DNA from: Aporrectodea caliginosa
Lineage: Eukaryota > Annelida > Clitellata > Crassiclitellata > Lumbricidae
Direction: 5' to 3'
NCBI GenBank assembly: GCA_020284085.1
Contig: JACEVL010000272.1
Span: 251,501 to 315,500, forward strand
Length of the DNA stretch: 64,000 nt
Of the stretch, positions 9,600-19,651 are shown in pieces. The position numbers were made by a program, and so were the translations under genes. Below the pieces are notes generated by a model. It did not search any database, had not been told where the DNA came from, and was given only the letters and a program-made list of their open reading frames with translations. Numbering within the stretch: the first letter of the stretch is position 1; each line of letters begins with the position of its first letter.

Positions 9600-11745
9600 T
9601 ATATTGCAAGGTGGAATGCAATCCTTGGAAAGGTGGTTATTTTGAGAGAGACGGTCTGCATCTAAATGCTCGACGTGCGGATATGGTTGCGAGACAAGTC
9701 TTCACGATGATGAAGACTTTAAAAGACGGGAAGACGGTTAGCGCAGTAAATAAACTGTCACGTAAATAAAGACAAAAAGCTATAAAAAAATTTGCAATCT
9801 GGAAAACAAGAGATATAAGTAGACTGAAGGCAGCAAATTTTAAAGTGTTTGGTTGATGATGTGAGGAGTATTGTAATTAGCACAAAAATTGGAATGCATA
9901 TAACAAGTCACATGACATAATTAGGATGGCAGAGTCATGGACAAAGCCAAAAATCACAGCTAGAGAACTAGCTCTAGATGGAAACAGATTACTTAGAAAG
10001 GATCTAGCTAACCAGCAATCAGTTGCGCATGAGGCTGGAGGGTTTGTTATAATATAACGAGGTGTGTTTAGTTCTTAACATATTATGTTAAGAGCAAAAT
10101 AATTGCAGTTGAAAGACATGATACAAAGAGAGCACCTTGTGTGAAATTCATCTAAACATGTCTAAGATGCTTGTGGGAGCTTGCTGCTAGGTACCAGATG
10201 CCACCTAAGAAGCTGATCAAGGGATGTGCAAACTATTGGAAATGTCTATTAGGGAAACGTCCTTGATCGTGGGAGACTACAAGTACCATAATGATTGGGA
10301 TAAATTTGGAAGAGAAAAGATAGGATATTGTTAATTTTATTTATGCCAGCTTGATGCAACAAGATGTAGTGGAGCCAACCAGAGGAGACAACATTTCGGA
10401 CTTAGTGATAACATCTGAAGAAAACATTGTACAGAATAATTATGAGTGTTGGGAAGCATGTTAGTACTAGTGGATGTCAGATGTGAATTAGTCATGAAGC
10501 AGATCTAAGAATTGAAAGCCTAGGTGAAAAGACCCAACTTCTTTAAAACCGATTATTAGTTTGTGAGAAAAAGGTTGATGGAAAAGGATTTGGTAAGTGA
10601 AATAAATAGCATGAGAGTGAATGATTCTTGGAGGAAGTTTAGGGAACTAACGAGAGAGAATACTAAAGAAAACACACAAAAGCACAACAGAACCAATAAG
10701 AGTAAAACATGATGTTCAAAGAAAGAGAAGGACAAAGAACAAATCATGGAAGAATGTTTAGAAACTGAAGAATAGATTTGGAACATGAGGGTGTTGCATC
10801 GAGTACGTGAATAAAAGAAATACCAGCAATAATGCACACAAAGAAGCATTAAAAAGCTTTAAGCAGAAGTGATCGCGGAATGTAATGGAGGATAGTAGGA
10901 GTAGTTTCTACAACTATGTCAGAAGTAAGCAGAGCAGGAAAGGTCATTGTTGGGGGCACTGAAAAGGAAGACGGAAATAGATAAATTATTGTGAATGATG
11001 TGGAAGCTGCTGAAGTACTCAATACAAATTTCAGCTCAATGGTTACTTAGGAAGAATTAGGAAATATCTCTGAGCCTAACGAAATATATTTAGACAGTGT
11101 TGAGAAGGGATTGACACAGATAATGTTTACTATGGAAAATGTGGTGGAGCAACTGAAAAGGCTAAAAACCGACAAGAGTCCAGGCATGACCTCCCACTAA
11201 ACTTTTTGCATGATGCAAGGTAAGATATTGGAGAGGCATTAATTTAGCCCAGATCTTCAGCAAAACAATGCAGACTGGAGAAGTACCACGGGAATGGAGG
11301 GATACACTTAGAGCGCCATTGTCTATAAAGGGAATTAGAAGTGAACCAGGAAACTACAGACCAGTCAGTTTAACCAGTGTGCTGTGCAAGGTCATGGAAT
11401 GATTTCTTAAGTATAGCATAGTGGAACATTTGAATAAGGATGATATTACAAAGGGAAGTCAACATCCAGGCACGGAGTCCATATCTGAAACAGGGCATAG
11501 AAAAACTGAAGATAATGTACAGAAGCGCTACAAAAATGAGTTGGGGCTACAAGATTTGAGCTATGAAGAAATGTTGAAAAGGTGTGGACTATTTAACAAC
11601 ATTGGAGAGAAGGAGGAGTAGAGGAGACCTACTAAAAGCTTATAAGATTATTATTGGAAACGAAGCACTGCAGGGGAGAGGTTCTTTGAATTAGCACAAA
11701 ACAAGGCAACTTGGGGTCACAAGTATTACTTATTTATTTTATCAA
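9600..11745 (+). mobile_element. decayed CR1-like LINE (ORF1 end, endonuclease, RT)
   Basis: The pieces lie in order on the plus strand with many stops and frameshifts. First is an ORF1 tail with DGLHLNARRADMVARQV (about 9640-9760), like the esterase-type ORF1 end of CR1 elements. Next comes the start of the endonuclease ORF with AESWTKPKITARELALDGNR (about 9926), then LIVGDYKYHNDWDKFGRE (about 10262) and GDNISDLVITSEENI (about 10386), which are APE-type endonuclease regions. Then come RT pieces LKRLKTDKSPGM (about 11150), IFSKTMQTGEVPREWRDTL, PGNYRPVSLTSVLCKVME (about 11350) and the C-terminal LGLQDLSYEEMLKRCGLF (about 11540). No intact frame remains. It is inactive. Confidence 0.8.
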
Positions 11746-12904
11746 AAGTGGTATATATGGCTACGATGGAATCTCAATCTGAAACGTGGAGGCACAAGTA
11801 TTAGGCCTATAGCCGATCACCTCAAAAAATGAAAAATGTGTCTGAATATATTTAGCAGGGTGAAAAGCTTTGGGCAATTACATTGTGCATTGAGCAAGGC
11901 CATATTTCTAAAAAGCAATAGACATTATAAATTAACTAAAAAGCAATGGACATATTTCTAAAAAGCAATCGACATTTCTTAATACTGATATTAAGTTGAA
12001 TGTATTCAAAAGCAAGTGGGCCTAACCGATGTCGTGATCATAAATTTGAAATATCATTTGACTTACTCCCATTTATTTTCGAAGACGAAATAATTTTTCT
12101 TTTTTCAAATATGTCTACGGTAGGCCCCCTACTGTAAGTTGAAAATACTTGGAAAACCTAAGCATCAGGGCTAAAATATATTTTCTGACTGATGCAGACT
12201 TACCGAAATTCAGACTACGTCTGCATCGTCAGCTCCAGTCCGACCTGAACATGCTGCTCAGCAGTGGCAATCTACCAGAATGCTCTCGTATCTCAAAATG
12301 CATGAAAGAGATATGTAATACTGCTGCCGTAGTTTCCTCTCGGGGACAGACAGTAATTGCCTGTTGTGTTTGCATATTATGGTCATTTTTCTTTTTTTAT
12401 AAACACGTTTGCACATAGTTTAATCAACTGATCATTTACATTATGAGTGTTGGGCACTTCTCGGATATGAGTATACCGTCGGCCCAATTTGAGGCTGTCC
12501 AATGACCCAGTATGTTTCTATGAGAGAGTATTGACAGCTGTTCTCTTCAATTGATTACTAGAGCCCCCTCTGGTGCTAATCTTGCCTGTTTTGGTTTTAA
12601 TTTGATTCTGATTTGATTTACCAGGATCTTGAACGGACTTGTGTGATTTATTTCTGATTTGATTTTGATGACCTACAGTATGTGTAGATTTTAACCAACC
12701 AGTCTACCCCTCTTTAAGTTTACTGTTTTTGTGTGCTAACCCATTTCGTGAACCTAGCTGCACTGGTTGATGTGCAATCGTAGTCATAGATGCCTACGGT
12801 CCTACCGCAAGCCTGGGGTACGACTCACACACGAACTTTAATGTATAGTAGGCCTAACTTGCTGTGCTTTGAGTAAAATTTGACAAATTCATGAAACAAA
12901 TATA
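11746..12904. repeat. low-grade repeat remnants, no gene seen
   Basis: Mostly unassigned. A stretch near 12162 (GCATCAGGGCTAAAATATATTTT) recurs in diverged form near 15548 and 24357. A stretch at about 12312-12355 (ATATGTAATACTGCTG...CTCTCGGGGA-AGAC) recurs at about 13080-13124. These look like old dispersed repeats. No TE protein is recognised. Confidence 0.4.
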
Positions 12905-13078
12905 ATGTATCGAACTTCGATTATCGAAATCCAATTCTAATTGCTAATCGATTAGCTGCTACTAATTCTAATCGATTAGCTAGAAGACTTTGCTAATTAT
13001 AATTCTAATCGATTAGCAAATTTCAGTAGCTAATTCTAACTCTAATCGATTTGAAATTCTAGCTAATCGTACCCATCT
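12905..13078. mobile_element. hAT-like MITE fragment rich in CGATTAG
   Basis: A short element dominated by AATCGATTAG and AATTCTAATCG words. It ends CTAATCGTACCCATCTCTG, the inverted complement of the CAGAGATGG-ACGATTAG start of the element at 14283-14616. CAGAG-type termini suggest the hAT superfamily. The left end is unclear. It interrupts a sequence also present at 12312-12355. Confidence 0.45.
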
Positions 13079-14040
13079 CTGATATGTAATACTGTTGCAG
13101 TAGTTCCCTCTCGGGGATAGACTTAAATTTAGGATCCTTCTTTTTGGCCAGGTTTCGTTGGTTGCCTGTGCACCATCAAACATCCGAGATCCGTTTCTAC
13201 CGATTTCAGTCCATAGGCCTACAATTCGCGGTCACTTCTGTCATCTCTTCGTGGAGGTCACCTGGTCCCTCTCTGCCGTACGTCAACACGACTACATGTA
13301 CGGTTGGTCCATCTCTGTAGAGCAATCTTTCAGTTGACATTTGATCTGCCCCATTAAACTCTGCTCAAATTACTTTTTCCCAGATATGTTAGAAGCGCCC
13401 TTAGACAACTATGCTCACAGCGCTTTTGAAGGTTTTGTAAAATAAGCTTTAATAAAATTCAGATAAATACATGCAAACATACATATTGCTCTAAGCTCAA
13501 CAAATTATCTATTTGCGAATTTGTTGATAAAACTACTACGAATGCAATATCTGACAATTTCTTTACCTTTGCTTGACATCCTAAGATTTGCTCTAACTAT
13601 GAGCTATGTAACGTTCCTTTATTTCAATATTGTATTTGAACACATCTTAAGTCAAACCAAGATTTTCAGCGTATGAACTTTCGCAATATGGACTAGCATT
13701 ATAATAGGGGTGGTCCTACCAGGATACTATTATAACGATTTACACACTAGAGCGGCTATAATTAGGTTTTTCTGTAACAAAATTTGTTATAAACTTCGCA
13801 TTAGAATTAGGCATGCGTACTTCTCATGAAATCGGTGATCTACACTACAGTGTAGGCCTACATAAGCCTTAAGTCAAATTCAATGGATGCCATTTTGTCA
13901 ATTTTCTACATTACTCTACTGCTAAACCTATTCTGAGGATAACAGAATATTATTTGTATGAACTAGATAGTGTAGTAGCCTACATGTAGCCTACATATAA
14001 GATTTTGCACAAAAGCGATAAAATGTATTATGCTTGGTGA
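13079..14040. other. unassigned sequence with possible LINE scrap
   Basis: A short readable stretch at about 13150-13200 (FRWLPVH) could be the LHWLPV region of a LINE RT, but it is too decayed to call. The rest is AT-rich with no recognised feature. Confidence 0.3.
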
Positions 14041-14045
14041 ATTAA

Positions 14046-14272
14046 AACAGCCTTGCTATATCTTAGATTGAAATATATGCGTAAATGACGAGCACTTTAT
14101 GCTAAAAAGGAAGACATAAATTATGACCCTTTTGGAGCCCATAAATAGCATCTGAACAAACTGAAATTGTTTCCCAAACATAATCATATACCAAATAAAC
14201 TTTATGGCTGGTGAAACCCAAGACTTAAAAAAAGTTTTTTGTTGTGACACCCTATTGTATAGGCTCATGCAG
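14046..14272 (+). repeat. dispersed repeat shared with 31565-31776
   Basis: Matches 31565-31776 in the same orientation. Shared points are ACAGCCTTGC-ATAT-CTAGATTGAAA, AAATAGCATC-GAA, GGCTGG-GA-ACC and a TTTTTT-TG-GACACCCTA end. It encodes nothing convincing. The class is unknown. Confidence 0.6.
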
Positions 14273-14282
14273 TAAGGACCCT

Positions 14283-14616
14283 GACAGAGATGGACACGAT
14301 TAGTTAAATTGATTATCGATCAGAATCAGAATTCGCTAATGAAATTTGCTAATCGATTAGAATTAGAATTAGTAGTATCTCGTAGCTAATCCATTAGAAT
14401 TAGAATCAGCCAAATTCAGATAAACACCTAATTGATTAGCAAATCGATTAGCTAAATTGCTAATCAATTAGAGTAGAATTAGGTACTGAAATTTGCTAAT
14501 CGACTGTAATTATAGAGTTACCAAAATCTTGTAGCTATTCGATTATGATTAGAATTATCCGTGTGTCAAATCGATTAGCCAATCGATTAGAACCTAATCG
14601 ATTAGTTACTCATCTC
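14283..14616. mobile_element. hAT-like MITE with many CGATTAG words
   Basis: Starts CAGAGATGGACACGATTAG and ends CTAATCGATTAGTTACTCATCTCT, so the termini are imperfect inverted complements. The interior consists almost entirely of TAATCGATTAG and GAATTAGAATTAG permutations and could fold extensively. CAGAG-type ends are typical of hAT elements. A clean 8-bp target duplication could not be established by eye. Confidence 0.5.
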
Positions 14617-15539
14617 TTGACCATGGATTTTCCTAAACATGGCATATAACACACACAAAAGTTGTATGAGCAAATATTAATATTTAAGGCTTGCACAATG
14701 TCATTAAGTTTTATGAAGTCTATGAACACTAGAACAGTAGGCCTAAGCATAATAGTTGTAATCAACCACGAATATCTATACCAGGAATCAATTCAACTAC
14801 TTAGAGTAGGTCCGGGTTACAATACAATGACAAACAATTTGGCGCAGAAGGGTTCGAGTTGCTGCCTTGCAGTCCTCCTTCAATGAAGCCTTGGTCTGAA
14901 ATGAGTAGGCTACGAGAACTACCGGGTACATGTATTATTCGTTCTGCAAATATTATTGTCGAGTACCATCGAAACAAAGCGGAAATAAATAAATGACAAA
15001 TAACTGACGGTTCTTCTTCTGCTTTTGCTTTACATTTATGTTTTAGTGTTGAAACTTGTTTGGATTCAGGGCCGTAAATCCTGGGAGGGAAGGGTGGGAA
15101 TTCTCTCCCCAATTTATAAGCATGGAGAGGGAAGTCAGGGAACATGAAGCAATTTTCACTAGTGAAAGTTTAGAATGTTGTTTTGCTAAATGCATAAAAT
15201 AAATAATTACATTTCCTACACAATGCTGTTATGTGGGCTTTTTAAGGGAAGTAAAGATACTTTTCGAAGTGCAGTTTCCCTCACCACATGTCGAAACAGA
15301 TTTTCGTCAATGACTGGATCTTTGAAAATTGCAATGGCATCCAATTGTATTGTTATCTAAGTTATCTTCCGGGAATTGACAAGTTCTAAATCTCTTCCGA
15401 TTTTCATCTAATTTGGCAAATGACAATTTTTCACAAGGTGAAACACAAAATCGATATTATTTTTGAAACTTCTAATTTTAAGACACGCCCTAATGTATCC
15501 GTTCTGGAATAATAGACGTAATTTCAAAATTGTGGAAAA

Positions 15540-15795
15540 ACCCGAACATCAGGGTTAAGATGTATTTCCCTGTTGATGCAACACAATATCGTGTTGCTAT
15601 CATAAGCTAGATATCTGCGGGTAGAGCATTTCTGCTGCCCTACACATACCCGTAATACAGGACCGTTTCCCGCATCCTTTCGATGCTTAATTACAGCCTT
15701 ATTTTTAGGGGTATCGCGCACTGGGAGCGCCTCTGATTGATGTAGCACTGTGAGTTGCGCAATATATAAATTTAGAGTTACAATACAATTATACT
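15540..15795 (+). repeat. LINE 3'-end-like remnant
   Basis: Ends with GGGAGCGCCTCTGATTGATGT...AATATATAAATTTAGAGTTACAATACAATTA, resembling the GGGAGCGCCTCTG...GCGCTATATAAATG end of the LINE at 3905-4804. It is followed by a GAA/GGA-rich purine tract (about 15800-15860). Confidence 0.45.
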
Positions 15796-15904
15796 ATACG
15801 ACGAAGAAGAAGAAGGAGGAGGAAAATGAGAATGAGAATGAGAAGGAGGAGAAGGGCAGTCCAATAAGTTAGTCTGGGTATGGGATTGCATGAAGTGTTA
15901 GCGA

Positions 15905-15970
15905 ATTCTTGTTCTTAGCCTCGGCATTTGAGGTCGGGTGGCCAGTCCTCTCCCTCGCCATCTCAGCCAT
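15905..15970 (+). repeat. short dispersed repeat (also 41700 and 43020)
   Basis: Contains CCTCGGCATTTGAGG and GGTGGCCAGTCCTCT. The same block occurs in diverged form at about 41708-41755 and 43030-43075. The class is unknown. Confidence 0.55.
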
Positions 15971-17309
15971 GTTAACTTAAACGACTACGATTAAGGAGCT
16001 ATAGTATGGATTCGATAACAACGAACCTGTTTGTGGACGTAGTGTTACCCAGCTGTTTTCGTTACTGTTTTGTGTTTGTCTTTTTGATATTTATAGCTAG
16101 CAATCAAACGATTCAACAATCTTATTGTAATGTGTGAATACTTTATTACCTACTACAGTCCTACACGTCACCTAGTTTAGACATCCGCCATTTTTATAAC
16201 GACTTCTAAATTAGTTATAAGAACAAGAAGATGTCGACTTCCGCCAGGTTTAATGTTTGATAGCGACATCTAGCGGAGAAGAGATTTATCAAGGAAAGGC
16301 TCACTCTACCGACCGACCGAGGTATGGGGCGCCAGGCTACCCCCGTTTCATACCCGACCCGTGAAATGCGTAACCGATCCGAAGCCAACCCGCGGGTGAG
16401 TATCGGGTATGGTAAACCCGCGGATACCGTCCATTGGGGGTATATCTTGTAGTATACCCGCAGACATCCACTATAGGCGCAACAGATTCGCGGTATTAGC
16501 GTATCCAAAACAATTAAAAACGTAAGAACTGTCAACTTCTTTGTCAATGCTAAACAGGGTAAAACTTGTTCTTACTGTGATTGTGCAATTTTCCTCATTG
16601 CATTCGGATTTCCAACCATCTCGACAGACTCTAAGTCGTACTAGGACTTTCAGCTGGTAAACTTCCGCAATAAAGAAGACGAGTTGCATTGATTCGCATA
16701 CGGGTAGTCATACCCGAACATAACTAATGACGATTAACTCTAGGCTCACTAGAAGCGCTTTTGTATCTGTCAGTTACTTAGCGCAATAACAGTCAGCAGT
16801 CGATGGCCATATACGACTAAGTAAACATTTGCAGTAAATGACTTGTCTAGAGGAAGGCCAAACAAGAATAAATTAAGTTAATGGACGAACTCTGAAGGAG
16901 CAAGGCAAATTTTGACATTGTGCGGTGAAAAAAGAAGACCATTTACAGTCGGAATCAACACCATAAGGCCAAAATGCACCGAGAAACAAATCAAAATTAT
17001 TCATTTGAAGCCCTTAGCTTGGCAACGCTCTTAATTTTATGAATTTAAGACCTTGCCGTCATAAAATAGCATGTGCCGAGCTCACAGGATTTCTTATTGT
17101 AGGCTACTGTTAGACCTAAAGTTGCGATTTACTATGTAAGTGCCAAATGTCTATTGTCTCTACAAACTCAGACGGTGAATGTTTTGAGCGGGAAATAACA
17201 GCCATCGCACTTGGTATACGTAGACGATTGCAATGAAGTTTTGTTGTATAATAATAGGTCGGTTGTTCTTACTTATAAATGCGTTGTGTTGTCCTTATCT
17301 GAGTCACAC
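15971..17309. other. no recognisable gene
   Basis: The segment 16320-16480 is rich in ACCCGCGGGT and GGGTAT words that can pair with each other and may be a decayed DNA-transposon end. I cannot assign it. Other open frames here are short and unsupported. Confidence 0.35.
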
Positions 17310-18005
17310 TTGCGTTTCAGTCTTACTCGCGTGTCCGTGTCAAATACAACAATCCTTTCTAAACATTTGTTGCGACGTATAAAATTACGATCTCCACTAT
17401 ACTCACTGTTTACTCAGCTTCAGCCGAAGCGGCCGTTGGTCGTTTTGCGGGTGGGAAATCCCGGGAACAACTCTATTTACTACTATAGTTAGATTTTAGA
17501 TGCACCCAATCCTAGTATTTATATTTAGCCTATTATTATGCAGTCGGCTTCCACTGGCTAACCTGACTTCTGGGTTTCTTGAAAACAAATGGATGAATCA
17601 GTCCGAAAGTATTTGATGCCAACTGGCAGAGTTGAATGCATGGCAGGTAAAGTTTAATTAATACGCTTTAACATTAGTCAACTCAGGAGTACTAAAGTGA
17701 AGCTCTCGATTTATACAACAATTTACGATTTTGACTACGGTTTCACTTGGGCTTTAATGAAAGGGCGCTATAGAAATTATGAGATTAGGCTACAGTGGAT
17801 GAAAACATTTACATTGTTTACAACAATTAATACATACTAATTGAGTAAATAGTGGTTCTGTGCTGGTGCTATGGTAATAATTGGACTACAATTTCACTAG
17901 AATCAAGGAATCGACTGATGCCTTGAGCATTAACATTTCGACGCTATAGAACCAGATTAAATTGGATTAGATTTGATATTCAAATACATGAATACATGCA
18001 TCGAC
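17310..18005 (+). repeat. direct duplicate of 480-1120
   Basis: Second copy of the block described at 480-1120, same orientation, with scattered small gaps. No protein is recognised. Confidence 0.55.
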
Positions 18006-18187
18006 TACCACTTTCTCTTCGTTGCTCAACTTCACTTCCTTCCTTTAAAAAAGCGTCTCAAAACTCACTATTTCTGCTTGGCTTTCAAGGATTTAGAAAT
18101 CTAAGTGCAACTTTACCTGGCGGCTGACTATCCGCGCCTCAGATTCACATTTCGGTGTGAAGTTGCCCGCGTTACAAATTTATTTAT

Positions 18188-18268
<81 letters not shown>
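18005..18268 (+). mobile_element. LINE 3' end with (AAT)n tail
   Basis: The sequence reads LPLSLRCSTSLPSFKKRLKT, the usual last stretch of CR1/L2-type RT proteins. It is followed by a short 3'UTR and a pure AAT/TAA microsatellite of about 75 bp (18191-18268). The polyasparagine frame across it is an artefact of the microsatellite. Confidence 0.65.
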
Positions 18269-18270
<2 letters not shown>

Positions 18271-18543
18271 CCAAGGAAAGGAGAGGATGGAGAAGAATCG
18301 TCTCACAATGCGACCAACCCTCGTATCGAGGACGGTTGAAGAGAGAGAGAGAGAATTATTTACCCCTGCTTGGTCCTGCGAAAGTTAAAACGAGTTTAGA
18401 CTACACTAGACCCTCACCCTGCAGAGGAAGCATAGGCTATATCATGCGATCAGGTGATCGCATGGAGCGCATTTATGGAGGCCCCGTGCTCCTTTAAAGT
18501 TCTTAAGGCATACCGTGAGACAGAGCCAGAGGTAAGTGTCTTA

Positions 18544-19145
18544 TTAGTGCGCTATGTTATTGCCAGTTTTTCGCCTATATGAACTCCCAGGGCTTAATAA
18601 ATGTAATACGAGGGACAGCGGAGATGGGTGGTTGAGGAGAGAGAGAGCACTCGTTGCCTCTGATGACGGCCATTCTTCGCGTTTTAGCTGAGTTGATGCG
18701 TAGGTTCTTCTCTGTAGATCAGTTGTCAATGTGTTGGCGATCATTCTTCGCAGTTGATAGATGATTGCATCCGACGAAGAGGTATATTTTAAACATCGGT
18801 TCTGGGAATGAACAGGGCGGATGTCGGATATTTCTACGGTGAACCCCACCGAGCCCCTGACCGACCTCTGATAGAGATGGCAGCTGAGGTAACTCCATAT
18901 AAACGAATTGTGTTTCTTGCCGTGTAGGTAGTTGTCATGTCAGTTGTAGATGCCGTCATGAATTTTAAAATCCGCTAGTAAGTTGTTTATCGCTGAATGT
19001 CTGTCTGAATCAAAGGCCTTTGTATAGTTCATCGATATAACTACAGCGTACTCGTTACTTTTGAGTAGATCTGATGCATGGTGTAGGATACATATTAGAG
19101 GAGCAGCAGTCGAACCGGTTTCCCGGAAGGCAAACTGATCATGGA
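18544..19145 (-). mobile_element. non-LTR reverse-transcriptase fragment
   Basis: The minus strand reads HDQFAFRETGSTAAPLICIL, then NEYAVVISMNYTKAFDSDRH (motif A, with the catalytic Asp of the usual 'lDfskAFDtv' replaced), and farther on GFTVEISDIRPVHSQNRCLK followed by KYTSSSD where KYADDT is expected. The catalytic D-D of motif C is therefore lost. It is a dead LINE relic with several stops. The clade is uncertain, but it differs from the L2-like copies elsewhere in the window. Confidence 0.7.
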
Positions 19146-19651
19146 GTTACATTTACAAAGCTGGGGTAAAGGTAGGCGCGGACCACTACACACTGCACTA
19201 GACGAGGCGCCCAGGCAGTACGAAGAGTGGGCAAACAGGATCACGATGGGTCCGCGACGTGACAAGTATAATTGAGATTTTTCTAATCGAAAGTCACCTC
19301 AAAACGACTCTGATATCTTAAGCCTGATCATACGGCAAAACCGTTGAAGTAAGTCTAAGCAGGCTGTTCAACATCACATATCCCGAAATGTACATTTTAC
19401 ACAAAAACAGAATTTGGTCAATGATGCGATTAATGTTTTTACTGGTACGAAGACTAACAATGGGCGAATAATTTAGAACGCTAAATCGATAAATTACCGA
19501 CATTTGTTCCACGTCCTAGCGTGTTGCATGAGGTATTGTATTCGTACAAGAAGGCGCATTTGTCGTGGTGCAATTGTTCGGGCGCATTAATTTTGTCACG
19601 GGGGCTTCTGTCGATGCCTCACGAAGCTCACATTTCACACGATAAAACTCT
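19146..19651. other. 3' flank of gene 2
   Basis: Around 19392-19425 the AATTTGGTCA-TGAT-CG-TTAA stretch matches the 3' flank of the paralogue at 43664-47301 (about 43632-43665), so this is duplicated flank with an insertion of about 200 bp next to the gene. No gene is recognised. Confidence 0.45.

Noticed and set aside
16215..16547. Minus-strand frame with a signal-peptide-like start
   Set aside because: It crosses a tract rich in ACCCGCGGGT words, has no family resemblance and no supporting context.
18157..18339. Open frame with a long Asn run
   Set aside because: It is the translation of an (AAT)n microsatellite tail behind a LINE end, not a gene.
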